Source of the DNA: DAISKN01 sp963716925
GTDB taxonomy: Bacteria > Acidobacteriota > Vicinamibacteria > Marinacidobacterales > SMYC01
Direction: 5' to 3'
Assembly (NCBI GenBank): GCA_963716925.1
Contig: CAVQUX010000014.1
Coordinates: 558,001 to 622,000, forward strand
DNA length: 64,000 bases
The position numbers and the translations under genes are program-made. This document shows positions 52,561 through 62,068 of the stretch, one piece after another (within the stretch, counting starts at the first letter, position 1; each line of letters begins with the position of its first letter). The notes below the pieces were generated by a model. It saw only the letters and a list, made by a program, of their open reading frames with translations. It was not told the origin of the DNA and did no database searches.

Positions 52561-55500
52561 CTACGAGGCGCTCGCCACGACGGCGTACTCCCCCTGCTGC
52601 CACAGGTCCTCTTCCAGATTGCCGCTCCCTCGGGGAAAGAAAATTCGCGCCGACTGGAACGCGTGCAACCGGCATAGAGTGACCGCCACCTCGGGAAAGA
52701 TCGGTTTCTGATGCGTGAGGTCGACCCAGAAGTTCTTCATGGCGGCGATCGAATGCGGATTGACGGTCTCCGCGATGAATAGACCGTTTCTTTCGAGCTT
52801 GGAGCGGGAGAGCCGGAGGAGGGCAAGCAGAGACTCGAACGGCAGGTGCTCGATCACCTGCGCCGAGAAGATGCACCCGATGGAGCCGTCGGCTCGGGCG
52901 GCGAGGTAGTCGGCGGCGTCGGCGAGCTCTACCTCGTGGCCCCTCCGCCGACAGCGTTCGACCATGCCCGGATCGACGTCGATTCCCACGCCCCGCAACC
53001 CGGACTCCGCGAGAAGATCGAGAAACTCTCCGCGACCACAGCCGATGTCGACCACCGGCGGTTTGTCCCGCACCATGTCGAGGTAAACACGAAGGCGGTC
53101 CTTGATGAACGCTTCCGGACCGCGAAACGAGTCTTCGAAGGACGGATAGAGGTCAGCGGGCGCGCTGCTGCCTTCGTTCCCATCGTACCCGATGTACTCC
53201 CGGCCGTCGGCGGCTCGAACCCGCATCGGTTCCGCGGTGTGCGGCAATGCGTACAGCTCCCTCGAAAGCCGCTCGAGCGTCCGCTCTCCCGCCGAAGCAC
53301 TCGCGGTCAAGGACGCCAGGTGAGCTTTCGCCGCATCCTGGAATTCCGAAACGTTGCTCACCAATTTCGCCAGGTGCCGTTCGATGTCACCGTGGCGCCC
53401 GAAGGCCCGCCCCATATTCTCTTCGACGAGACCGACGCGCTTCTTCATGGACGCCGAGCGCACTCCAGCTCGTTTCCGTTCCTCACCGACTTCATCCCGA
53501 ATCGCGGGTATCACCTCCCGCTCCAGGGCCCGGACGCGCTCCTCGAGCTCTCGAACGACCGCGAGGGCAGCTTCGTCCCGTTCGGACAGCTCGTTCCGGA
53601 GCGCCGGGATGGCTTCTCGCGCGATTTCATCGATCCTTTGTCCAAGCTCCTGAGACTCCTCCAGAATCGCCCGGTGAAACGCGTTGAGGCTCGTGGTGTA
53701 AGGCCGCAGCAGGCGAAAGAGGAGAGAGCGCACCAGGGGCAGGAGCGGTCGGAATCGAACGGTCGTATCCCAGGGGATCCCGGGGAACTCGAGGGAGCGA
53801 AAGTAGGCGCGCTCGTGCGTCGATGGCCCGCTGGGCTCGAGCTCCGCCGGCTGCGATGCGGGTGGCTGCGGAGCCGCTTTCTCGATTGCCGCGGGCTCCG
53901 TCGCGGCCGGCTCGGCTTCCGCTCGCACCAGCGCCGCTCGCGACTGTCGAATCTCCGAGAGCCTCCGGCCGACGATCTCGGCGCGGACGCTCGGTCGGTC
54001 CCGTTCGAGGAGGTCCTGTCTCGCCCGCCGCCCCTTTTCGAGCGCTTCCTCCGGGTGCTCGTACACGTGCCGCATCCACCTCGCGGCGTCCTCGATATCG
54101 GGCTCGGCCCACTCGCCTCCCGCCGGGTACGGTTCGCAGCCCTCGGGGATCGGTACGACTTCGTGCCGAACCAGGTACGCGTTCTCCTCGCTCATGAACA
54201 TCAAGTTGCCCGAAAAGCCGGTAGCGATGACCGGCTTTCCCGCGATCATGGCTTCCGCCATCGTCAAGCCAAAGCCCTCCGCCCGATGGAGCGAGACGTA
54301 ACAATCGCAGCTGGAGATGAGTCCGATCATGGATTCGCGACAGAGATACCGATCGAGGACCAGCACGTCCGGCTGCTCCGCCGCCGACACTCTCACCTTC
54401 TCGAAATCCTCGATTCGCTTGTCGCCGTTGATGCTCTTGAGCACCAGGACCGGGCCTTCTCCCGGAGCGAAAGCGCGGCGAAAGGCCTCTATCAGCGCCA
54501 GGGGATTCTTGCGCTCGAGGACGCTCATGAAGTCGAAGATGAACAGGAACAAGAAGTCTTGCGGCAGACCGAGCTCGGCCCGGATCGAGTCGGACGACAG
54601 CGGGGGACTCACGGGCGGCGGAATCACGTGAACCGGCTTCGGCGATACCGCCGAGAGAGACGAGGCGGTGTACTCGCTCGCCACCCAGATTTCGTCGACG
54701 AGAGCGAACGAGCCGTGCCACGCCGTGGGGAACGTGGATACTTCCCAGTGCCACGAGCCGACGGTATAGCGGCGCTCGAAGAAGTCCCGACCCAATTTCT
54801 TCGCGCAGCCCGGCAGCATGTCGGCGTTCACGCAGAGGATATTGATGTCGTAAGGGGCGTTCGCGTCCGCATCCTCGAAGGCATCGAAAGGATGCTCCTG
54901 ACGGCTCGAGGTATCCTCGAGGGTAACCGTGGCGAAGGGGACTCCGACCTGTTCGAGAGCGGCGACGAGCTGGCGCGCCGCCTCACCTACCCCGAGCTCG
55001 CCGCGGAAGTAGCCAACGACGTTGACGCCCGGCAGCAGCACCCGGTTGGAGCGAGCTCTTGCGCTTGGGGAGGTTCTAACCTCCGCGCCCCCCGACCGGG
55101 CCGAGTCGGCGGAGTGGGCCGAGTTTGCCGAGTGAGGAAGAAGGGCAGCGGGAATCCCAACCTCCTTCACACCCGTCTCGCGGACCCAGGTCAGGTACCG
55201 CTCGCCGTCGGTCCCGGAGAGATCGGGGAATGCCAGCCGCAGGTCGACACGCTCGGAATACACGGAATGAAGGTAACGGGAGACGCTGGCACCGGGTGAC
55301 CGGACGATGGGCTCGTTGAACCATCGCACGAGCTCCTCGGGATCACCGTCCGCTGCCGGTGGTTCTTCTCCTCTCCCTTGCTCGAACGCCAACAACGCTT
55401 CGCGATAGATCCAGCGCATTCGATGATCGATCCGAAGTCCGTCGGGCAGTGCCGCGAAACCGTAAGGCTTCCGGGACAGGCTCCCGTATCCGTGCGCCAG

Positions 55501-56334
55501 GAGCTCTTTCGAATAAGCCTGGCAGATTCGTCTGAGGGCGGGGTGCTCACTGAGCAGAACCCTCGGGGAAGGCATCGAGTGTCGGCTCAGCAAGTGGGGT
55601 TTCTCGGGATCGAAGCCGCTGAAGTGGAAGAAGCGGAGCTCTTCGCCGTTCACCAGATAGCGAGAGCCGTCCCAAATCAGATTCCGGTTGGACAGATTCC
55701 AATAAGCCACGTTGCAGCCGGGATCTCTCAGAATGAAGTGATCGAAGTAGCCCGGCACGAAGTCGATCCATCGCTGGTCGACGAACAATCCCTGCTCGGG
55801 GGCGGAAACGCAGTGCCGCCGCAGCCGCTCCGCCCACCAGTCGAGAAAGCTCGAGGCGCCGCTGCCCACGGCGATGAAGCCCAGGTTGTACGCCCCGGAT
55901 TGGAGCACCTGGATCTCGCTCGGATTGGACCGGTCCCGCGGCATCGGCTCGATATCGTGCGGCGTCAGGACGATCGAGTGGCGACGCGCGAAGTCCGCGA
56001 TATCGTCGAGTGGTGAGAAAATCTGTATGTCCGGATCGAAGAAGACGACCTCGGGTTGTCCATCCTTCAGGAGGTGGCGCAGTAGCCACGGCTTCACGGC
56101 CGTCGCCAGCTCCGTGACGTCGTAGATGAGCGACAGCCGATGGAACTCCTGCGGATCCATGATGTCCTGCGGCCGAACGAGGTGGAAGACCTCCCGATCG
56201 GGAGGGACTCTTCCACCCGGGTCGTCCAGCAGTAGAACGCTGAAGCATCCGTGGGGATGATGGGATCGAAAAGACTCGGCGAGGACTCGGGCGTGAGCCA
56301 GGTAGTTCCCCGCGATGATGGTGCAGGCGTTCAT
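52561..56334 (-). CDS. multidomain glycosyltransferase with coiled coil and methyltransferase
   Basis: A 1,257-residue protein with four modules. Residues 1-300: nucleotide-sugar-dependent transferase-like domain, starting MNACTIIAGNYLAHARVLAE and with VVFFDPDIQIFSPLDDI. Residues 430-770: GT4 glycosyltransferase with VGYFRGELGVGEAARQ and the donor-site E-x7-E in HRAEGFGLTMAEAMIAGKPV. Residues 860-1040: Glu/Arg-rich coiled coil. Residues 1060-1257: SAM methyltransferase with VVDIGCGRGEF and FSAQVIEHLPFESLLALL. The layout, with a coiled coil between catalytic heads and a C-terminal methyltransferase, recalls chain-terminating and chain-length enzymes such as WbdD, in which the coiled coil acts as a ruler (comparison, not homology). 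A Ser/Ala/His repeat lies near residue 400. It sits in a surface-glycan region. Confidence 0.88.
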   Translation of the reverse strand: MNACTIIAGNYLAHARVLAESFRSHHPHGCFSVLLLDDPGGRVPPDREVFHLVRPQDIMDPQEFHRLSLIYDVTELATAVKPWLLRHLLKDGQPEVVFFDPDIQIFSPLDDIADFARRHSIVLTPHDIEPMPRDRSNPSEIQVLQSGAYNLGFIAVGSGASSFLDWWAERLRRHCVSAPEQGLFVDQRWIDFVPGYFDHFILRDPGCNVAYWNLSNRNLIWDGSRYLVNGEELRFFHFSGFDPEKPHLLSRHSMPSPRVLLSEHPALRRICQAYSKELLAHGYGSLSRKPYGFAALPDGLRIDHRMRWIYREALLAFEQGRGEEPPAADGDPEELVRWFNEPIVRSPGASVSRYLHSVYSERVDLRLAFPDLSGTDGERYLTWVRETGVKEVGIPAALLPHSANSAHSADSARSGGAEVRTSPSARARSNRVLLPGVNVVGYFRGELGVGEAARQLVAALEQVGVPFATVTLEDTSSRQEHPFDAFEDADANAPYDINILCVNADMLPGCAKKLGRDFFERRYTVGSWHWEVSTFPTAWHGSFALVDEIWVASEYTASSLSAVSPKPVHVIPPPVSPPLSSDSIRAELGLPQDFLFLFIFDFMSVLERKNPLALIEAFRRAFAPGEGPVLVLKSINGDKRIEDFEKVRVSAAEQPDVLVLDRYLCRESMIGLISSCDCYVSLHRAEGFGLTMAEAMIAGKPVIATGFSGNLMFMSEENAYLVRHEVVPIPEGCEPYPAGGEWAEPDIEDAARWMRHVYEHPEEALEKGRRARQDLLERDRPSVRAEIVGRRLSEIRQSRAALVRAEAEPAATEPAAIEKAAPQPPASQPAELEPSGPSTHERAYFRSLEFPGIPWDTTVRFRPLLPLVRSLLFRLLRPYTTSLNAFHRAILEESQELGQRIDEIAREAIPALRNELSERDEAALAVVRELEERVRALEREVIPAIRDEVGEERKRAGVRSASMKKRVGLVEENMGRAFGRHGDIERHLAKLVSNVSEFQDAAKAHLASLTASASAGERTLERLSRELYALPHTAEPMRVRAADGREYIGYDGNEGSSAPADLYPSFEDSFRGPEAFIKDRLRVYLDMVRDKPPVVDIGCGRGEFLDLLAESGLRGVGIDVDPGMVERCRRRGHEVELADAADYLAARADGSIGCIFSAQVIEHLPFESLLALLRLSRSKLERNGLFIAETVNPHSIAAMKNFWVDLTHQKPIFPEVAVTLCRLHAFQSARIFFPRGSGNLEEDLWQQGEYAVVASAS

Positions 56335-56375
56335 GTCAAGTTACGCCCGGTGCCGATGAGTTCTTCGGCACCCCG

Positions 56376-57185
56376 CTAGGACCGGCGAGCTTTGACGGTG
56401 ATCGATCGACGGACACTTCGACGAACAGAGGGGGCTTTCGGCCAGGAAGCCTCCGATGCCTCCCGCGGACGGTTCGCGATGGGCGCCGAGTTTCGGAGTT
56501 GCCGCAAACGAAGAAGAGTCGTCAAATAGGACCACCCGCAGCGGAAAAGCCTGACCCGTGAGCGACCCTTCCGGCGCGGCCGGTAGTGAAATGGAACCTC
56601 GAGGACCGAAAGGCCCGCCGAGTACCAGAGCACGAGGACCTCGGGCAGGATGTCGAAGTCTCGCCCCCGGGGGTCTATCTTCCGGAGCCCGGCCGCCGGA
56701 TAGATTCGGAATCCGCTCGAGAGATCCTGAAACGGGATGCCGAGAACGCGCCGGTAGAAGCCGTTCAGGAGACGACTCAGTACCGAGCGGAAGATTCCGG
56801 TTTTGGCGCTTCCGCAGGCGACGTAGCGGGAGGCGATGACCAGCTTGGACTCGCCTCGGTGATCCCAGAGCGTCCGGATGAAGGCGGGCTCGTGCGAGTG
56901 GTCGGCGTCCATCGTGAGGACGAATTCGCCGTTCGCCGCCGCAAACCCTTCCGACAGAGCCCGACCGTATCCCCGGCCGGTCTGGCCGACGAAACGCGCC
57001 CCCGCCCTCTCGACCAGGAGCCGGGTGTCGTCTCCCGGGCTTCCGCCGACAACCACCACTTCGAAATCGACGGGCATCTTTCGCAGGACGCTTTCGACAT
57101 CCGGAAGGAGCGATAGCAGGTTCTCGGCTTCGTTCAGCGCCGGAATCAAAACCGTCAGATCCAACGCCTGCCCTCCCCTCTTCAT
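56376..57185 (-). CDS. GT2 family glycosyltransferase (polyprenol-P-mannose synthase-like)
   Basis: A 269-residue GT2 enzyme. The N-terminal block LTVLIPALNEAENLLSLLP, TGRGYGRALSEGFAAANGE, the DXD-like MDADHSHEP and the FQDLSSGFRIYP region are those of dolichol/polyprenol-phosphate glycosyltransferases. It lacks a C-terminal membrane anchor, ending in a Ser/Arg-rich tail. It likely transfers a hexose from a nucleotide sugar to undecaprenyl phosphate, supplying the GT39-like enzyme at 58574 (inference). It starts about 40 bases upstream of the giant glycosyltransferase. Confidence 0.88.
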   Translation of the reverse strand: MKRGGQALDLTVLIPALNEAENLLSLLPDVESVLRKMPVDFEVVVVGGSPGDDTRLLVERAGARFVGQTGRGYGRALSEGFAAANGEFVLTMDADHSHEPAFIRTLWDHRGESKLVIASRYVACGSAKTGIFRSVLSRLLNGFYRRVLGIPFQDLSSGFRIYPAAGLRKIDPRGRDFDILPEVLVLWYSAGLSVLEVPFHYRPRRKGRSRVRLFRCGWSYLTTLLRLRQLRNSAPIANRPREASEASWPKAPSVRRSVRRSITVKARRS

Positions 57186-57563
57186 CGGGCGCGAAGTCGC
57201 GATGCCACCATTCCGTAGGACCGAATTCGGCTGAGATCGCTGAGCTTAACCGTCGGGAAGTTGCAGCGCAAGACGATGCCCACGAGACCGTAGCGAGAGC
57301 GGTCGAGATGCAACCGCTCGTAGGCTCAGGTGGTGACCACGACGGCATCCGCCAAACGCAGGATCGGCCGGTGCAGGGCGGCGGTGGGAGCTCGGAGACC
57401 ACGTGAAGGATCTTCACGGGCATCCTGGCCTTGCCACTCTCTCGGGCGGATGGAAGCACGATAGCGAATTTGCGCCTCGTGGAGAAGCGCATGTATTCTT
57501 CGAACCGCTGCGTCGCGATTAGGAAGCCGGGTCCATGAGCTCAGGCGCCGAGGAGACCACCGA
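57186..57563 (-). other. relic of a truncated glycosyltransferase
   Basis: No intact gene. On the minus strand a start at 57423 gives MPVKILHVVSELPPP, a typical GT4 N-terminus, and 60-100 bases later another frame reads LHRPILRLADAVVVTT followed by AYERLHLDRSRYG, typical of the middle of a GT4 protein. About 80 residues in between appear deleted and the frames are not continuous, so this is probably a decayed or recombined gene fragment next to the intact glycan genes. Confidence 0.5.
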
Positions 57564-58577
57564 TTGCAGACCGAGGCGACGAGTCCCTTTCTGACGGAGG
57601 AATGCGTGCTCCAGCAGCAGGACTCCTCCTCGAAGGACGGCTCGGGACGAGGGGGCCTCCCGGCGCCGAGTTGTCTCGTTTGCGGCGGGATGGCGCTGGC
57701 AAAGGTCCATCGCACGCCGCACCAGGTCCTGCTGCGCTGCGACCATTGCCGTCTGGTCTTCGGGTGGCCCGTCTTCTCGAGAGAGGCCCTCCTGGAGTAC
57801 AGCGCGATCTCTTTTCGCGGCGAGGGATTTGCCGAGACCGCGGGTTATTTCGATCGCTCCCGCGTGGGGCTCGCTGGCAGCTCGCTGGTGCGGCAGTATC
57901 GGCACGGGTTGGAGCAAATCTCCCGGGTCGTCCCCTCGGGAAGACTTCTCGATGTTGGCTGCGGAGTGCCGATGTTCCTCGAGCTGGCCCGGACTGCCGG
58001 TTACACCGTGCAGGGAATCGAATCGGTGCCCGAGGTCTCACGGATCGCCCGGGACGACTTCGGCCTCGTCGTCGAGAACGCGCCCTTCGACCGCTGCGGA
58101 TTGGAAAAAGCCTCCTTCGACGTCATCACCATGTGGGATTTTCTGGAGCACCTGCCGGATCCAATGGGTGCTCTGATGCTGTCGCGAGAGCTGCTGCGGC
58201 CGGGCGGCGTTCTCTTCGTCAGCGTGCCGAACTATCGGAGCGTACTTCACGGCGTCGCGGCTTTGCTCGGGAACCTCCCGTACCGCCGGACGCTCGAGAT
58301 GGTGGACAAGCTGTATCACTTTTCCCACGTGTGCGTCTGGTCGCCGCGTTCGATCGAGACCGCGCTCACCGCCGCACGGTTCTCGCCACTCGCACGTGGT
58401 CTGGATGGCCCGGACCTGAACCGGTATCGCCTTCGGCCCCATATCCGTGCTGGTCTCACCGCCATCGACGTCGTTGGCCGCATCACCGGGCTTCGGAGCC
58501 GACTCTGTATCCTGGCCACCGCCGCCGGCCCGTCGAAGGATCGCCCAGGGTTTTCTCCGGTCCGCTCGACGGGATGA
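57564..58577 (+). CDS. SAM-dependent methyltransferase with N-terminal zinc-ribbon-like motif
   Basis: A 337-residue class I methyltransferase. The N-terminal CLVCGGMALAKV and CDHCRLVF resemble a zinc ribbon and are common in O-antigen and sugar C-methyltransferases. The SAM motif is LLDVGCGVPMFLELA (about 128-142), followed by DVITMWDFLEHLPDP and the LRPGGVLFVSVPN block. The TTG at 57564 lacks a strong Shine-Dalgarno, so the start could lie within the first 40 codons. Its stop overlaps the start of the GT39-like gene (ATGA), so they are coupled. Confidence 0.82.
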   Translation: MQTEATSPFLTEECVLQQQDSSSKDGSGRGGLPAPSCLVCGGMALAKVHRTPHQVLLRCDHCRLVFGWPVFSREALLEYSAISFRGEGFAETAGYFDRSRVGLAGSSLVRQYRHGLEQISRVVPSGRLLDVGCGVPMFLELARTAGYTVQGIESVPEVSRIARDDFGLVVENAPFDRCGLEKASFDVITMWDFLEHLPDPMGALMLSRELLRPGGVLFVSVPNYRSVLHGVAALLGNLPYRRTLEMVDKLYHFSHVCVWSPRSIETALTAARFSPLARGLDGPDLNRYRLRPHIRAGLTAIDVVGRITGLRSRLCILATAAGPSKDRPGFSPVRSTG

Positions 58578-61500
58578 GCCCGCCGGTGTTGCGCTCCGCG
58601 GACCGCCGCACCGCCTGCCTCGTCGCCCTGGTCAGCGGCGTTCTCGCGCTGCCATTTCTCGCGGGCATTTCGATGCTCGACGAGGGCGCGCTCGTTCACA
58701 TCGCGGACCGCATCGCTTCGGGAGAAGTTCTCTATCGAGACGTTGCCACCGGGGTCATGCCCGGCGCCTACTATCTCCACGCTCTACTCTTTCTCGTCTT
58801 CGGCCGCTCGCTCCTCGTGGGACGACTCTTCATGATTCTGCTGTTCGCTCTGGCATCGGCAGGTGTATTTCTTACGGCCCGCAGCGTCACTACCCGCACG
58901 GTGGCTCTCTCGGCGGCTCTGTCCTTCAGCGCTCTCAGCGTCAGCCGCTGGCGCTTCCCCGGCTACGCCACGGAGGCGATATTCCTCGTTTTTCTGACGC
59001 TCGCCGCCGCCCGCGTCTATTTTTCGACCCGCCGCCGGAAATGGCTTTTCCTCACCGGCCTCGGGCTCGGCTTCATCATCCTCTTCAAGCAGAACTACGG
59101 CGCCTTCGTCTCTCTCGGGGTGGCGGTGGGCCTCCTGGCAGGTGCGCCGGATGCCCGTCGGGGATTTCGAGACGTTGCCACGGCGGCCGTCGTGGCGGCG
59201 CTGCCCATCGCGGTAACCGCCGCACTGTTCGCGAGCGCGGGTGCGGCGGCGGATTTCTGGTATTTCACGGTGCGCGTACCCCTCCAGATCCCGTTCACGA
59301 TTTTCGCCCGTCCCTGGCCGCCGCTCTGGGGAGAGCCCGACGCCCGGCTGTTGCGGGATGTCGTCTACTACCTTCCCTTCGAGGAGCTGGCCCTGGACCT
59401 GAACGAATGGCTGTTCTGGCACCCGTGGCTCCCGGTCGCCATCGTCCGCGTCACGTACTCTCTCCCGCCGCTGTTCCTGCTCGGGGCGGTCTTCGCCTGG
59501 CTCCGAGACGGATCTCGACGGCGGAAAGCGAGGGAGGGTCGCGCGGGTGGAGAGCGGGACCCTGCCGCGGGAGCGCTGTACCTGGGAGCATCGCTCTTCT
59601 TGTTCCTCGGTGTCTTTCCGCGAGTGGATACCCATCATCTGGTGCTGGCTCTCGCCCCGTCCTTCGTGCTCGCGGCGTGGCTCGCGGGACCCGAGCCTCG
59701 CCCGCTCGTGCGCCGCGGCGCGCTTCTGGTCGCGGGATTCCTGCTGATGTTTTCGTCGATGTCCCAGACGGCGGTGATCGCCGATATCTACCCGGAACAG
59801 AGACGAGACGCGTTTCTGGAACTTCCCCGGGCCCGCGTTTGGGCCGAGCGCTGGCAAGTCGCCGAGATCCGGCGCCAGGTCGATCAAATCGAGAAGCGAG
59901 TACCCGCGGGTGAGCCCATTTTCGTGGCTCCGGCGGCGCCCATGTACTACTTCCTCGCCAACCGGCCCAATCCTTCGCGCTATCCCCTCATTCTTCCGGG
60001 TGCTCTCGATGAGGAAGAGGTGGTGCGCACCCTTCAGAGCTCGCCCGTTCGCTACGCGCTGATCTCGGACATCGCCTTCGATGACTTCCCGTTTGCCTAC
60101 GTGGCTCCGCGGGTCTGGGAGTACGTAGTCGGTCACTTCCGGCCGGCCGATGGAGCGGGATGGGAAGTAGCCCCCCACGAGCCGTACTTGTATTCCAGGG
60201 GGTCCCGGAAGCGACGAGACCCGATCGATCTGCTCAGCCTGGAGCCGGTCGAGAAACCCGCGGAGAAAGCGGACGCTGCCGTCCACTCCGTAAGTACGGA
60301 TTACGACGACTGGAGCGAAGCCCGGAGCCTCATGCAGTCGCCTCTCAGTCCAACGATATTCCAGACGGTGGCGGTGGACGACTGGAACAGTCGAAATTGG
60401 GATCCCGTCCAGTGGCAAACCACCTATCTCGAGCCCAGTCTCGTGGTTCGAGCACCCGGAGGCTGGCGGAAAGTGCTGGTCAGCTGGGAAATTCCGCTGG
60501 AGCCGTCGGAGAAAGGCTACGGCTTCGAGTTCGCCTGCGCCATCATTCCCTGGGCATGGTCGGGCTGGGTGGAGGGACAGGGGGCGCTGGTCGAAGTCTG
60601 GGTGACCCCCTCACCGGAAGTCGCTCCTCCTCGAAGGGTGTGGTGGCGATGGCTGAACCCTCGCCGCGTACCGGAGGACCGCCGCTGGCATCGGGCGGCC
60701 GTGGATCTTTCATCGTTCGTCGAAACGCCGCGAGCGGTGGTAACTCTGGTGGTGGGCGCCGCCCCGACCTTCCTCGCCGCCGGTGCCGCCGTCGCCTGGA
60801 GCGACCTCCGCCTCATCGTTCCCGGAAAGGTTCCGTGGAGCGCGCCCGATTCCAGACGAGCCGAGCCGCGAAATGTTCTTCTCGGGGAGGGCACGGCACG
60901 CCGCATGCTGTACTTCGAAAAGGAGGACCTCCGCGTTTTTGAGGATGCGGTGTCGCAATACCCGGATCTCGCGAATGCCCACGCCGCTCTGTCGGAGGTG
61001 GCGACCTCGCTCGGTGACTACGAGCTGGCGCTGGCGGAGGCCCGGGACGCCGTTCTGCTCGATCCCGACGAGCACCATTACTGGATGCGGCTGGGGCAGG
61101 AGCTGCAGCGGGCCGGCCGTCCGGCGGAGGCCGTCAAGGCGATGACGGTGGCGCTCGACAAGGAGCCCGGCAACTCCAACTATCACGCGGGGCTCGCGTC
61201 CGCTCTTCTGATCGAGCCCGGCGGACTGGAGAAGGCGAGGGCCGCCGCGCTCGAAGCGATACGTCTCGATGACAAGAACGCCTGGGCCTGGACACTCCTC
61301 GCATCGGTGGAGCGACAGGCGGGAGACTTCGAGGCGGCTGCCCGGGCAGCCGAGCGCTCGGTAGCGCTCGAGCCGACGAGCGCGTGGCCGCATCTGGCTC
61401 TGGCGGAGTCGCTGCAGGCGATGGGGCGAACGAGCGAGGCGCTCCCGATCCTGGAGCGCGCGGCTTCGCTGGAAATGCTGGACAGGGACCCGGGGGCCCG

Positions 61501-61951
61501 GTCCGTGCTCGCGCGGAACCTGTTGGCCTGCGGAAGGCCAGAACGCGCGCGTGAGGAAGCGCTCGCTGCGACCGGGCAAGCCCCGAGGTCGGAGGCGAGC
61601 TGGACCGTACTGGCCCAGGTGGAATCTGCCCTGGAACAGTGGGAACCCGCGGTCCGTGCGTGGCGCGAGGCGGCTTCGCTGGAGCCGGACAACTCGTCGC
61701 TCCTCGTTCAACTCGGGCGTGCGCTCGTGAAGTCGGGTCGCGGGGAGGAAGCTCTCGATACCCTTCTCGCGGCGAGGACTCTGGCGGAAGGCGATGCTTC
61801 ACGGCTCAGGGAGGTAGCGATCGTCCTCGACGAGCTGGATCGGCCGGACGAGGCGCTTCCTACCTGGCGAAGCGTCGGCCGCCTCGCGCCCGAGGGAGAG
61901 CTGAAGGAGGAAGCCCGGCGCCGCCTCGGCTCGACCCCGCCACCGGAATGA
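58574..61951 (+). CDS. GT39-like membrane glycosyltransferase fused to TPR repeats
   Basis: A 1,125-residue protein. Residues 1-420 form a multi-helix membrane domain of GT39/ArnT-PMT type, with the acidic first-loop motif MLDEGALVHIADRI (about 30-43) that binds the lipid-linked sugar, then several conserved helices. Residues 430-770 are a large extracytoplasmic beta domain. Residues 780-1125 carry about ten TPR units (for example PDLANAHAALSEVATSLGDY). The ATG at 58574 overlaps the methyltransferase stop. The open frame starting at 57602 is a shadow. A membrane glycosyltransferase fused to TPRs is unusual; in eukaryotes TMTC proteins combine O-mannosylation with TPRs, so the architecture is suggestive of protein O-glycosylation (inference). 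Confidence 0.85.
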   Translation: MSPPVLRSADRRTACLVALVSGVLALPFLAGISMLDEGALVHIADRIASGEVLYRDVATGVMPGAYYLHALLFLVFGRSLLVGRLFMILLFALASAGVFLTARSVTTRTVALSAALSFSALSVSRWRFPGYATEAIFLVFLTLAAARVYFSTRRRKWLFLTGLGLGFIILFKQNYGAFVSLGVAVGLLAGAPDARRGFRDVATAAVVAALPIAVTAALFASAGAAADFWYFTVRVPLQIPFTIFARPWPPLWGEPDARLLRDVVYYLPFEELALDLNEWLFWHPWLPVAIVRVTYSLPPLFLLGAVFAWLRDGSRRRKAREGRAGGERDPAAGALYLGASLFLFLGVFPRVDTHHLVLALAPSFVLAAWLAGPEPRPLVRRGALLVAGFLLMFSSMSQTAVIADIYPEQRRDAFLELPRARVWAERWQVAEIRRQVDQIEKRVPAGEPIFVAPAAPMYYFLANRPNPSRYPLILPGALDEEEVVRTLQSSPVRYALISDIAFDDFPFAYVAPRVWEYVVGHFRPADGAGWEVAPHEPYLYSRGSRKRRDPIDLLSLEPVEKPAEKADAAVHSVSTDYDDWSEARSLMQSPLSPTIFQTVAVDDWNSRNWDPVQWQTTYLEPSLVVRAPGGWRKVLVSWEIPLEPSEKGYGFEFACAIIPWAWSGWVEGQGALVEVWVTPSPEVAPPRRVWWRWLNPRRVPEDRRWHRAAVDLSSFVETPRAVVTLVVGAAPTFLAAGAAVAWSDLRLIVPGKVPWSAPDSRRAEPRNVLLGEGTARRMLYFEKEDLRVFEDAVSQYPDLANAHAALSEVATSLGDYELALAEARDAVLLDPDEHHYWMRLGQELQRAGRPAEAVKAMTVALDKEPGNSNYHAGLASALLIEPGGLEKARAAALEAIRLDDKNAWAWTLLASVERQAGDFEAAARAAERSVALEPTSAWPHLALAESLQAMGRTSEALPILERAASLEMLDRDPGARSVLARNLLACGRPERAREEALAATGQAPRSEASWTVLAQVESALEQWEPAVRAWREAASLEPDNSSLLVQLGRALVKSGRGEEALDTLLAARTLAEGDASRLREVAIVLDELDRPDEALPTWRSVGRLAPEGELKEEARRRLGSTPPPE

Positions 61952-61971
61952 GCGCGCGAACGAACGGGATT

Positions 61972-62010
61972 CAACGCAAAGGCGCAAGGACCGCAAGAGC
62001 GCAAAGAAGG
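61972..62010. repeat. short CGCAAAG-type intergenic repeat
   Basis: A degenerate run of CGCAAAG-like units (CAACGCAAAG, GCGCAAGG, ACCGCAAGA, GCGCAAAG) between two glycan genes. Similar CGCAAAGACGCAAAG elements are scattered in intergenic regions of many unrelated bacteria as I recall; the function is unknown. Confidence 0.55.
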
Positions 62011-62068
62011 AATCCAATACAAGGGGGATTAGAAGCCGACTCTGGGTGCTGGCAGAGACGAAGGATCC

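Noticed and set aside
57602..61951. A 1,449-residue protein starting at 57602
   Set aside because: The first 324 residues are the shadow of the methyltransferase gene; the coupled ATG at 58574 opens the real membrane protein.
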